Positions 1 to 6,155 are shown, counted from the stretch's first letter. The stretch is 7,694 nucleotides of DNA from Comamonadaceae bacterium (GCA_947374505.1 CANCCE010000132.1:1-7694), one strand, 5' to 3'. Numbers and translations are program-made. The notes: generated by a model not told the origin, from the letters alone.

Positions 1-241
1 GGCGCTTGTGTCGCTGTTGGCCGGCTGTGTCTCCACCACACCTGAATACGACAAGCGCTTTGGTGACGCCGTGCGCCAGTCGCGCCAGCAGATGACCATC
101 AACCCGAATGCGGGCAGCACTGCCGACGCGGCGCTGGGCATGGACGGCAACGCCGCCCGCGAAGCGCTGGTGCGTTACCAGAGCACGTTCAAAACGCCAC
201 CGCCGGTCACCAATGTCATCAGCATTGGCGGCAGTCGTTGA
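1..241 (+). CDS. Small Tad-locus lipoprotein, 3' part (start outside window)
   Basis: The reading frame is open from the left edge to the TGA at 239-241. The first visible residues are A-L-V-S-L-L-A-G-C, a textbook lipobox (LLAG|C) with the Cys codon at 26-28. The GTG at 8 lies inside the signal peptide, so it is not the start; the true start must lie upstream of the window. The mature part is about 71 residues, hydrophilic, and ends in a Pro-rich stretch (KTPPPVTNVISIGG), with no recognisable enzymatic motif. By its position directly before the pilin genes I infer an outer-membrane-anchored accessory of the Tad secretion complex, in the role CpaD/RcpB fills elsewhere. It is much shorter than CpaD, so homology to that family is not shown. 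Small lipoproteins with a D-G-x-A-A ... P-P-P ending look familiar from betaproteobacterial Tad loci, but that is an impression. It lies 43 nt before flp1 with no terminator visible, so cotranscription is possible. Confidence 0.75.
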   Translation, partial: ALVSLLAGCVSTTPEYDKRFGDAVRQSRQQMTINPNAGSTADAALGMDGNAAREALVRYQSTFKTPPPVTNVISIGGSR

Positions 242-272
242 GCAGATCCCGTGAGTTGTTTTTATTTTTAAA

Positions 273-288
273 AGAGGTTTTCAAATGA
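273..288 (+). promoter_or_regulatory. Duplicated flp translation-initiation segment, copy 1
   Basis: The 16 nt AGAGGTTTTCAAATGA comprises a Shine-Dalgarno core AGAGG (273-277), a 7-nt spacer and the ATG at 285. The same 16 nt occurs unchanged at 633-648 in front of the second pilin gene. The sequence upstream (258-273) is very A/T-rich, which should keep the ribosome site unstructured, as suits a highly expressed pilin. I did not find a convincing sigma-70 or sigma-54 promoter in the 43 nt after the lipoprotein gene. Confidence 0.8.
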
Positions 289-497
289 GAAAAAGTATCA
301 CTGCCATGAACAGATCCGTTAGCGCATTCGTTCTAGACGAAGAGGGCGCTCAAGTTGTCGAGTACGCGTTGATCATCGCCGTCGTGTCGATCGGCTTGGT
401 CCTTGCATTGGGAGGAGGAACGAGTAGCTTGGTAACGTCATTCACCACCTTGGTCTCTCGCATCACCACTTGTTTTTCTGTTGCCGCCTGCACATGA
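285..497 (+). CDS. flp1: Flp-type pilin precursor, first copy
   Basis: This 70-residue class IVb (Flp) prepilin is the major subunit of the Tad pilus. A hydrophilic 21-residue leader ends in D-E-E-G and is followed by A-Q-V-V-E-Y, so the prepilin peptidase should cut between G21 and A22. That leaves a 49-residue mature pilin with the invariant Glu5-Tyr6 pair of Flp pilins. A hydrophobic helix (about residues 28-43) forms the filament core, and the tail is short and Ser/Thr-rich. Two cysteines in the last eight residues (C63, C69) could form a small disulfide loop; this is inference. The start at ATG 285 is fixed by AGAGG 7 nt upstream; an internal ATG at 306 has no comparable site. The mature region is nearly identical to the downstream copy through the helix and the S-F-T-T-L-V-S-R segment. 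Prepilin peptidase, secretin and motor are needed for assembly; only the motor genes are in this window. Confidence 0.96.
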   Translation: MRKSITAMNRSVSAFVLDEEGAQVVEYALIIAVVSIGLVLALGGGTSSLVTSFTTLVSRITTCFSVAACT

Positions 498-583
498 GGC
501 TCGAAAAATGGCTCGATGGACATCCAGTCATAAGCAGAAATCGCAGGCAGTGAGTGTTGAGGTCATGCGAACGGTAGGGAGCA

Positions 584-600
584 ACGGCAATGTTTGCCGT
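584..600 (+). other. Small perfect inverted repeat between the pilin genes
   Basis: ACGGCAA (584-590) is repeated inverted as TTGCCGT (594-600) around a 3-nt loop, a 7-bp perfect hairpin 33 nt before the second pilin RBS. The following 20 nt are T-rich but interrupted, so it is at most a weak terminator. It could also be a processing or stability element between flp1 and flp2, or an operator. It is short enough that chance is possible. Confidence 0.35.
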
Positions 601-632
601 GTCATTTAACTTTTAATTTTCATCAACTTAAT

Positions 633-648
633 AGAGGTTTTCAAATGA
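633..648 (+). promoter_or_regulatory. Duplicated flp translation-initiation segment, copy 2
   Basis: This is an exact copy of the 16-nt segment at 273-288: AGAGG at 633-637, a 7-nt spacer and ATG at 645. It decides the start of the second pilin. A longer frame beginning at a TTG at 594 exists, but it has no ribosome site and would give a leader 17 residues longer than that of the first pilin. Confidence 0.85.
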
Positions 649-860
649 ACAAATTTTTCCACACTGTTAATAAATCTGTCGTTTCTTTCGTTCAAGACGA
701 AGAAGGGGCACAAGTCGTTGAGTACGCTTTGATCATCGCTGTGGTGTCGATCGGCTTGGTGGTTGCTTTGGGGAACAGCACATCTGGGTTGCAGAAGTCA
801 TTTACGACCTTGGTCAGCCGCGTCACGACCTGTTTTACCGCCGGCTCGACCTGCTCTTAA
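645..860 (+). CDS. flp2: Flp-type pilin precursor, second copy
   Basis: This 71-residue Flp prepilin is paralogous to the gene at 285-497. The leader is again exactly 21 residues ending D-E-E-G, with predicted cleavage G21|A22 and the Glu5-Tyr6 motif in the 50-residue mature form. From D18 to V39 the two precursors are identical; they differ in the leader (N-K-F-F-H-T versus R-K-S-I-T-A) and in the exposed parts (G-N-S-T-S-G-L-Q-K and the tail). C63 and C70 again form a C-terminal pair, but spaced by six residues rather than five. I chose ATG 645 over the TTG at 594 because of the RBS duplicate and the matching leader length. Whether both copies are built into one filament, or one is dominant or minor, cannot be told from sequence. 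It ends 4 nt before a strong stem-loop. Confidence 0.96.
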   Translation: MNKFFHTVNKSVVSFVQDEEGAQVVEYALIIAVVSIGLVVALGNSTSGLQKSFTTLVSRVTTCFTAGSTCS

Positions 861-863
861 GGC

Positions 864-910
864 GCGGTGCTTTCCCATCAAAGGCGTATTCCTTTGATGG
901 GATTCACCGC
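864..910 (+). other. Strong two-part mRNA stem-loop after the pilin genes
   Basis: An inner stem of 12 bp pairs TCCCATCAAAGG (873-884) perfectly with CCTTTGATGGGA (891-902) around a 6-nt loop (CGTATT). An outer stem of 6 bp pairs GCGGTG (864-869) with CACCGC (905-910), separated from the inner stem by a small internal loop (3 nt and 2 nt). That is 18 bp in 47 nt, beginning 4 nt after the flp2 stop. No T-run follows on either strand, so it is not a canonical intrinsic terminator. The likely role is a 3' barrier that stabilises the pilin mRNA, or a partial terminator reducing readthrough into tadE and the machinery genes. The structure is seen; the role is inferred. Confidence 0.75.
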
Positions 911-935
911 TCATGCGGCCCATTTCTATACTTGC

Positions 936-941
936 AGGAAG
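936..941 (+). promoter_or_regulatory. Ribosome binding site of tadE
   Basis: AGGAAG lies 8 nt before ATG 950 and selects that start. An in-frame TTG at 932 would overlap this site and would add six residues before the very short prepilin-type leader, so it is rejected. Confidence 0.7.
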
Positions 942-949
942 CAAACGTC

Positions 950-1432
950 ATGAAGCAAAAAGGTGCGCAGGCCGTTGAGTTCGCGCTGGTCTTGCCGTTT
1001 TTTATCCTCATTCTTTTTGCGGTGCTGGACTTTGGAATTCTGGTTTACAACAAAGCCATCATCACCAATGCCAGCCGTGAAGGTGCGCGCAGTGGTGCGC
1101 TGTTAAGCGGCACATGGGACTCAACAGCGGTCCAACAGGTTGCCTGTAACTATGCGCGGAACACGCTGATCAGTGTCAAAAGTGGCACCAGCACCAGCAC
1201 CTGCACCGGCACCAAAGACCCGGTGGTCAATGTTTATTGGGGCTCCACAGCCACTTGCCCCTCGCCGGCGACTTTGGGTCCATCACCCACGTTTGGTGTG
1301 CCTGTTGCTTTGAAAATTTCATATCCCTTCAGTGGTTTTTCGCTCGGCAGCTGGTGGTCCCTGGGGACGGGGACCTCATCGGTCGGCAGTCAAATGACCC
1401 TGACCGCATGCACGCAGATGGCTCATGAATAA
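950..1432 (+). CDS. tadE: TadE-family pseudopilin
   Basis: This 160-residue protein of the TadE-like family is a bitopic minor pseudopilin needed for Tad pilus assembly. The N-terminus M-K-Q-K-G followed by A-Q-A-V-E-F-A-L-V-L-P has the prepilin peptidase site after G5, with Glu at +5 and Phe at +6. A single transmembrane helix spans about residues 11-33. It is followed by the family's conserved segment Y-N-K-A-I-I-T-N-A-S-R-E-G-A-R-S-G (33-49). The rest is periplasmic and Ser/Thr/Gly-rich with four cysteines (C66, C85, C103, C154), which allows two disulfides. Residues 79-88 are encoded by a hexanucleotide repeat. The length is normal for TadE. The 3' end overlaps the next gene by 8 nt, implying translational coupling with tadG. 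No separate tadF is present. Confidence 0.92.
   Translation: MKQKGAQAVEFALVLPFFILILFAVLDFGILVYNKAIITNASREGARSGALLSGTWDSTAVQQVACNYARNTLISVKSGTSTSTCTGTKDPVVNVYWGSTATCPSPATLGPSPTFGVPVALKISYPFSGFSLGSWWSLGTGTSSVGSQMTLTACTQMAHE
1184..1213 (+). repeat. Five tandem NGCACC hexamers inside tadE
   Basis: The units are GGCACC, AGCACC, AGCACC, TGCACC and GGCACC, 30 nt without interruption and in phase with the tadE codons. They encode G-T-S-T-S-T-C-T-G-T (residues 79-88). Because the unit is 6 nt, gain or loss of copies would change the loop length without a frameshift. It may simply reflect Ser/Thr-rich coding. Confidence 0.6.
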
Positions 1433-2549
1433 GCACAACACATCAGCTTGCCGTCGTCAGCAAGGTGCTTACCTGGTCATGTTTGGCGGATTGCTTTTGC
1501 TGCTGACGGGTTTTGCCGTGTTGGCGATTGACATTGGCCGCATCTTCATCGTCCGCAGTGAATTGCAAAACGTCGCGGACGCAGCAGCCCTGTCTGGGGC
1601 CAATTGTTTGACCCGGCAATCCGGGTTAGGCACCACCGACTGCTCAACGGCGATGGCAACCACTCTGAACTGGACCCAGGCCACAGCCAATGCACAAGCG
1701 CAGCTGAGTCAAAACCAAGTCGACAACCGGTCGATCTCAAGCAGCGACGGCGGACACGTCATCACGGCAGGTTACTGGAATCTATTGACGCGCAGTGCAT
1801 CGGGCGGGTCGCTGTCGACGACCTTCAGTCCTCTTACAACCTATGACAAGCCGGCGATCAGCGTCAAGGTGAGCAAGGGAACGGGGCAAAACGGCGGACC
1901 TATTGTGATGCTGACCCGACTCATGTTTGGCGGCAGTGATGTGCCCATGTCGGCGACAGCGGTTGCCGTTATTTCTTCCCCCGGTTCCGTGATTTCTGGA
2001 AGTCTCATCCCGATGGTGATCAATCAGTGTCTGTTCAACACCTACTGGAACAGCTCAACAAACATGCCCTATAACGCCACGGCAACAACCCTAGCTGGAG
2101 TTCCGCAGGTTATCGGTACACCTTGGGTTTTTCGGATCGGCTCTTCCTATCATTACGGCAGTTGTGACTCGGGTCAATGGACGTCGTTTGGCGTGAACAG
2201 TAATGCCGCCAGCTATGTCGCTGGACTCATCACCAACGGCAACTCCACTGCCTTAAGCATTGGCGACGCCACCTATATTCAATCCGGGACCAAAACCTCC
2301 AACTACAACGATCTGCAGATCGATATAGGAAAAGACGTGCTTGTCCCGGTGGTGAACTACCCGACGGGGCTCGACAGTGTCGGTACCTCAATCCCCATCG
2401 TCGCATTTGCAATGTTTCACATCACAGATGTCCAGGACGGAAGTGGCAAATATATGGAGGGTTATTTCAAGAATGGCCTATCGGTTGGCGGCTCCAGCGG
2501 CATTGGGCCCAGTTACGGGTCTTACACGCCGCCCCGGCTGGCTTATTGA
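1425..2549 (+). CDS. tadG: TadG-like pilus assembly protein (Tad N-terminal domain)
   Basis: This 374-residue protein starts with a basic, Gln-rich N-terminus (C-R-R-Q-Q-G-A) and one transmembrane helix at about 17-43. It continues into the hallmark of the putative Tad/TadG N-terminal domain, D-I-G-R-I-F-I-V-R-S-E-L-Q-N-V-A-D-A-A-A-L-S-G-A (36-59, read in segments). The remaining 310 or so residues are an extracytoplasmic Gly/Ser/Thr-rich region ending P-P-R-L-A-Y. I see no von Willebrand A metal site, so this is the shorter form, not the VWA-bearing TadG. Cysteines pair locally as C61/C73 and C202/C247, suggesting disulfides. In the known systems TadG is a membrane protein required for pilus production whose exact role is unsettled. 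The start at ATG 1425 overlaps the tadE stop and has no strong ribosome site, so translation is probably coupled. The gene ends 34 nt before tadZ. Confidence 0.85.
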   Translation: MNKHNTSACRRQQGAYLVMFGGLLLLLTGFAVLAIDIGRIFIVRSELQNVADAAALSGANCLTRQSGLGTTDCSTAMATTLNWTQATANAQAQLSQNQVDNRSISSSDGGHVITAGYWNLLTRSASGGSLSTTFSPLTTYDKPAISVKVSKGTGQNGGPIVMLTRLMFGGSDVPMSATAVAVISSPGSVISGSLIPMVINQCLFNTYWNSSTNMPYNATATTLAGVPQVIGTPWVFRIGSSYHYGSCDSGQWTSFGVNSNAASYVAGLITNGNSTALSIGDATYIQSGTKTSNYNDLQIDIGKDVLVPVVNYPTGLDSVGTSIPIVAFAMFHITDVQDGSGKYMEGYFKNGLSVGGSSGIGPSYGSYTPPRLAY

Positions 2550-2583
2550 ACCGCTGCTGTAGCCCTCACCAACAAGGAACGTC

Positions 2584-3738
2584 ATGAAAATCGCCGTCAT
2601 TTCCACCAACGAGAGCCACCTGCAGGAAATGGGTCGCTTGTTGGCGTTGAACCGCCACAACGTGGTGCTGGCCAGTGGCGAGAAAACCAAAATTCGCAGC
2701 GTTGCCGAACAAGATGCGCCCGACCTGATGCTGGTCGACGGCATGAGTTGCGCGCTGGCTGATTTGGCACTGGTGGAATACGTCACCACCCATCATCCGG
2801 CCACGGCTGTGGTGTTGCTTTGCAGCGAGCAAACGCCTGAGTTTTTAATTCATGCCATGCGGGCGGGCGTGCGCGAGGTTCTGCCATCGCCTGCCACGCC
2901 CGAGGCCATCGAGGCGGCGGTGATCCGGGTGGCTGCCAAGCTGCATGGCAGCAGCCAGCGCCAGACAGGCAAGTTACTGGCATTCATAGGCTGTAAGGGG
3001 GGCAGTGGCAGCACCTTCATCGCCACCAATTTAGGTTACCACTTGGCGGAATCCCGGTCGGTGTTGCTGATCGACCTGAACCTGCAGTTTGGCGATGCGC
3101 TGTCGTTTGTGTACGAAGCCCCGCCAGTTTTGACCATTGCTGATGTAGCGCGCGATATCAACCGTTTGGATGCTTCTTTTTTGGCTGCGACGGCTGTCAA
3201 AGTCGCGCCCAATTACAGTGTTCTGGCAGCGCCAGAAGCGCTGACGCAGGCGATGGCCATCAAGCCCGAACACGTGGACGCCATCATCAAACTGGCGCTC
3301 CTGCATTACGACTTTGTGCTACTCGACCTGCCGCGAATTCTCGACACACTGGCGCTCAAGGCTTTGGACCGTGCCGACAAGATTTACCCCGTGTTGCAGG
3401 CCGGTGTGCCAAGCATCCAGAACGCCAAAAAATTGCTCACGGTGTTTCGGTCCTTGGGCTATGCCGACACGAAGGCCGAGATGATTGTCAACCGCTTTGA
3501 AAAAGGCGGTGATATCGGCTTCAGTGAGATCGAGCAGTCTTTGACCGGGGCCATCGTGCGCACGGTGCCGAACTCCTACAAAGAAGTGAACGCGTCTATC
3601 AACCAAGGTCGCGCTTTATTGGAGTCTTCGCGCTCCAACGCCGTGTCTAAAAGTTTGGCTGAGTTAGCCGCCACCTTGATTCCCCCCATCGAAGATACAC
3701 GCGGATTTTTAGGACGCATCTTCAACACCAGAGGTTAA
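2584..3738 (+). CDS. tadZ: TadZ/CpaE-family ParA/MinD-like localisation ATPase
   Basis: This 384-residue cytoplasmic protein has two domains. Residues 1-120 resemble a response-regulator receiver: D52 sits at the end of the third strand (D-L-M-L-V-D-G). The acidic pair after strand 1 is missing (I-S-T-N-E) and the usual Lys near strand 5 is replaced (E-V-L-P-S-P), so it is probably not phosphorylated. Residues 131-370 are a ParA/MinD-type ATPase with a deviant Walker A, C-K-G-G-S-G-S-T at 137-144, and a Walker A' aspartate at D164 (L-L-I-D-L-N). The P-loop lysine expected at 143 is Ser, while the signature Lys138 remains. CpaE/TadZ proteins are known for such atypical Walker motifs and for placing the Tad machine at the cell pole. 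AAGGA at 2574-2578 lies 5 nt before the ATG. Only 2 nt separate it from tadA. Confidence 0.93.
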   Translation: MKIAVISTNESHLQEMGRLLALNRHNVVLASGEKTKIRSVAEQDAPDLMLVDGMSCALADLALVEYVTTHHPATAVVLLCSEQTPEFLIHAMRAGVREVLPSPATPEAIEAAVIRVAAKLHGSSQRQTGKLLAFIGCKGGSGSTFIATNLGYHLAESRSVLLIDLNLQFGDALSFVYEAPPVLTIADVARDINRLDASFLAATAVKVAPNYSVLAAPEALTQAMAIKPEHVDAIIKLALLHYDFVLLDLPRILDTLALKALDRADKIYPVLQAGVPSIQNAKKLLTVFRSLGYADTKAEMIVNRFEKGGDIGFSEIEQSLTGAIVRTVPNSYKEVNASINQGRALLESSRSNAVSKSLAELAATLIPPIEDTRGFLGRIFNTRG

Positions 3739-3740
3739 GT

Positions 3741-5129
3741 ATGTCTTTGCGCGAAACACTCAGGGCTGTGGAATCGGCACCGCAGATGCCGACGGTACCG
3801 TTGATGTCGGTGGTGGCTCCAGGGCAGCCGCAATCCAGCCCGGTGGCCACGGATGCGTACAAGTTGCTCAAAGAACGCATGCACCTGAAGCTGCTGGATA
3901 AGTTTGACCTGAGCGTGTTGGAGACCTTGCCGCCGGATGTCTTGCGACAAGAAATCAGCACCATGGTCGAGCGCTTGTTGGGCGAAGACCAGAGCCCCAT
4001 TAACGAGCTTGAGCGGCGTTCCCTGATACGCGACATTCAGCACGAGATGCTCGGTTTTGGCCCGTTGGAGTTGTTGATGGCCGACCCAACGGTGTCTGAC
4101 ATATTGGTCAACTCGTATCAGCAAATTTACGTTGAACGCAAGGGCCGGTTGGAGCTGACCAATGTGACCTTCACCGACGAAAAGCATTTGCTGCGGATCA
4201 TCGACAAAATTGTTTCGCTGGTGGGACGGCGCATTGATGAGTCGAGCCCGATGGTGGATGCGCGGTTGCCCGACGGTTCGCGCGTGAATGCGGTGATTCC
4301 CCCCGTGGCCTTGGACGGGCCGATGATGTCGATTCGCCGCTTCGCACACATCCCTCTGAAGATGCACAACTTGGTCGCTGGCGACTATAAAAGTCTGACG
4401 CCTGACATGGCGCTGATGCTCGAAGGCCTGGCTAAGGCCAAGGTGAACATGATCATCTCTGGCGGCACCGGATCCGGCAAGACCACCCTGCTGAACATTC
4501 TCTCGGGCTACATTCCGGTCACTGAACGAGTTGTCACCATTGAAGACGCTGCCGAACTGCAAATGCAGCAACCGCATGTGGTGCGCATGGAAACCCGTCC
4601 GCCTAACACCGAAGGAACCGGCGAAGTGACGCAGCGCGCGCTGGTGCGCAATGCACTGCGCATGCGACCTGACAGGATTGTGATTGGCGAAGTGCGCGGT
4701 GCCGAAGCGGTTGACATGCTGCAAGCCATGAACACCGGACACGAGGGTTCGCTCACCACCATTCACGCCAACTCGCCGCGCGATGCTTTGTCGCGGCTTG
4801 AAAACATGATTGGTATGGCGAACCTGAATTTGCCTAACCGCGCGGCGCGGCAGCAAATCGCCTCGGCCATCACGGTGGTGGTTCAGAGCCTTCGCTTGAT
4901 TGACGGTAAACGCAAGATCACCAGTATTCAAGAGATCACCGGCATGGAAGGAGAGGTCATTACCATGCAAGAAATTTTTGCCTTCAAGCAAACCGGCGTT
5001 GGCTCGTCGGGGGAGGTCGAGGGACACTTTTATGCGACGGGCGTGCGGCCCAAATTCATGGACCGTTTGCACGCTTTTGGTGTGCAACTGCCAGACGACA
5101 TCTATGACCCGAGCCGCCAGTACCAGTAA
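3741..5129 (+). CDS. tadA: Tad pilus motor ATPase TadA/CpaF
   Basis: This 462-residue secretion ATPase of the VirB11/PulE superfamily, CpaF branch, powers pilin assembly from the cytoplasmic face of the inner membrane. Work on Caulobacter CpaF indicates that one such motor can drive both extension and retraction. The N-terminal domain (about 40-215) includes H-E-M-L-G-F-G-P-L-E-L-L (101-112) and the arginine-rich R-L-P-D-G-S-R-V-N-A (175-184). The Walker A is G-G-T-G-S-G-K-T-T (241-249, Lys247). The Asp box is T-I-E-D-A-A-E-L-Q (266-274). The Walker B is R-I-V-I-G-E-V-R-G with Glu317. The His box is G-H-E-G-S-L-T-T-I-H-A-N-S (333-345). All catalytic motifs are intact and the length is normal. 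AGAGG (3730-3734) lies 6 nt before the start, inside the tadZ end. A long antisense reading frame covers almost the whole gene but is judged a coding shadow. Confidence 0.97.
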   Translation: MSLRETLRAVESAPQMPTVPLMSVVAPGQPQSSPVATDAYKLLKERMHLKLLDKFDLSVLETLPPDVLRQEISTMVERLLGEDQSPINELERRSLIRDIQHEMLGFGPLELLMADPTVSDILVNSYQQIYVERKGRLELTNVTFTDEKHLLRIIDKIVSLVGRRIDESSPMVDARLPDGSRVNAVIPPVALDGPMMSIRRFAHIPLKMHNLVAGDYKSLTPDMALMLEGLAKAKVNMIISGGTGSGKTTLLNILSGYIPVTERVVTIEDAAELQMQQPHVVRMETRPPNTEGTGEVTQRALVRNALRMRPDRIVIGEVRGAEAVDMLQAMNTGHEGSLTTIHANSPRDALSRLENMIGMANLNLPNRAARQQIASAITVVVQSLRLIDGKRKITSIQEITGMEGEVITMQEIFAFKQTGVGSSGEVEGHFYATGVRPKFMDRLHAFGVQLPDDIYDPSRQYQ

Positions 5130-5153
5130 CCATCAATTTGCAGAGGTATCGCC

Positions 5154-6146
5154 ATGTTTCCTACGACGGGTAATTATTCATTTTTGATCACCTTGGCGCT
5201 GGCAACGGTGTCTTTGCTGCTGCTGCTGGTTGCCAGTTTTCAGATCTGGTTGTCTTACAAAGGTCCCTTGGCACAAAAAATTGAACAGCGCTTGCAGGCG
5301 CTGTCGGCGGCCAGCGACGACAGCCTTCAGTCGCAGTTGTTGCGGGAGCGCTTGCTGAGCCAGGTGCCCAAGCTGGAGCAACTGTTGCTGAGCATTCCGC
5401 GGGCGCATCGGCTGGATGGCTTCATTTTGCAGTCAGGGCTGAAATGGAGCGTTTCAAAATTATTGCTGTCCAGTCTGGTCTTGGGCTTACTCGCGATCAG
5501 CGTGCTGGGCAGCTGGCTCAGTCTGAGTACCTTGGGAGCCGTAGCGGCCGGGGTCGGTGTGGGTCTGTTACCTTGGTTGTATGTGTCGTACCGCCGACAG
5601 AAACGTCTGGCCCGTTTTGAAACGCAATTGCCAGAAGCCCTTGAGCTGATGGTCAGGGCCTTGCGCTCAGGGCATTCATTTGCATCTGCCGTGCAGATGG
5701 TCGGGCAAGAGATGAGTCAACCCGCGGCAGCAGAGTTCAGCACGGTGCACGACGAAGTCAATTTCGGCGTTGCGACAGAGCAGGCCTTGACCAATCTGAC
5801 GAAACGCATTCCATTGACCGACTTGCGTTACTTCGTGGTGGCGGTGCTGATTCAGCGCGACTCAGGTGGCAACCTGACGGAGATACTGGGTAATTTGAGC
5901 CACTTGATCCGTGAGCGATTAAAGCTACGCGCTAAGGTGAAGGTGATGTCCTCGGAGGGCCGCTTGTCGGCTTGGATTCTGACCCTTTTGCCATTTGGAT
6001 TGGCGGCCCTCATGAATGCTTTCAACCCGGAATTTATGTCGCCTTTGTGGACCGATCCTATTGGCATTCTGATCCTCAAGTACATGCTCACCATGATGGT
6101 CATTGGCATTCTGGTGATGCAAAAAATCATTCGAATTCGTATTTAA
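5154..6146 (+). CDS. tadB: Inner-membrane platform protein TadB (T2SSF domain)
   Basis: This 330-residue polytopic membrane protein has the GspF/T2SSF fold. Hydrophobic segments lie at about 9-33, 101-121, 123-145, 271-290 and 303-324. The cytoplasmic T2SSF domain starts around F155 with the typical L-P-E-A-L-E-L-M-V-R-A-L-R-S-G-H (159-174). It contains the later conserved Q-R-D-S-G-G-N-L-T-E-I-L (234-245) and R-E-R-L-K-L-R-A-K-V-K (253-263). TadB and TadC together form the platform that couples TadA to pilin polymerisation. The N-terminal helix plus about 65 cytoplasmic residues before the second helix fit the usual TadB arrangement and length. AGAGG at 5142-5146 lies 7 nt before ATG 5154, and the gene follows tadA by 24 nt. 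Confidence 0.95.
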   Translation: MFPTTGNYSFLITLALATVSLLLLLVASFQIWLSYKGPLAQKIEQRLQALSAASDDSLQSQLLRERLLSQVPKLEQLLLSIPRAHRLDGFILQSGLKWSVSKLLLSSLVLGLLAISVLGSWLSLSTLGAVAAGVGVGLLPWLYVSYRRQKRLARFETQLPEALELMVRALRSGHSFASAVQMVGQEMSQPAAAEFSTVHDEVNFGVATEQALTNLTKRIPLTDLRYFVVAVLIQRDSGGNLTEILGNLSHLIRERLKLRAKVKVMSSEGRLSAWILTLLPFGLAALMNAFNPEFMSPLWTDPIGILILKYMLTMMVIGILVMQKIIRIRI

Positions 6147-6155
6147 AGGACCATC

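Noticed and set aside
238..266. Possible sigma-70 promoter TTGAGC-N17-TTTATT before flp1
   Set aside because: Only four of six matches occur in each hexamer, and the implied start site would fall on the ribosome binding site, leaving almost no leader.
594..860. Longer form of the second pilin starting at TTG 594
   Set aside because: There is no ribosome site before 594, while a perfect copy of the flp1 initiation segment precedes ATG 645 and gives the same 21-residue leader.
927..932. TATACT hexamer before tadE as a -10 element
   Set aside because: There is no acceptable -35 at 16-18 nt, and the implied start would lie within the tadE ribosome site.
932..1432. TadE starting at TTG 932
   Set aside because: AGGAAG before ATG 950 would lie inside the coding region, and the short M-K-Q-K-G leader from ATG 950 is sufficient for processing.
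2584..3738. Chromosome- or plasmid-partition ParA or MinD as identity for this ATPase
   Set aside because: The N-terminal receiver-like domain, the lysine-less Walker A and the position 2 nt before tadA identify it as TadZ/CpaE.
3735..5087. A 450-codon minus-strand reading frame antisense to almost all of tadA
   Set aside because: It mirrors a strongly conserved ATPase gene. The translation is His/Arg/Gln-rich with no recognisable motif, and it has no supporting context. It is best explained by codon bias of tadA suppressing stops on the other strand.
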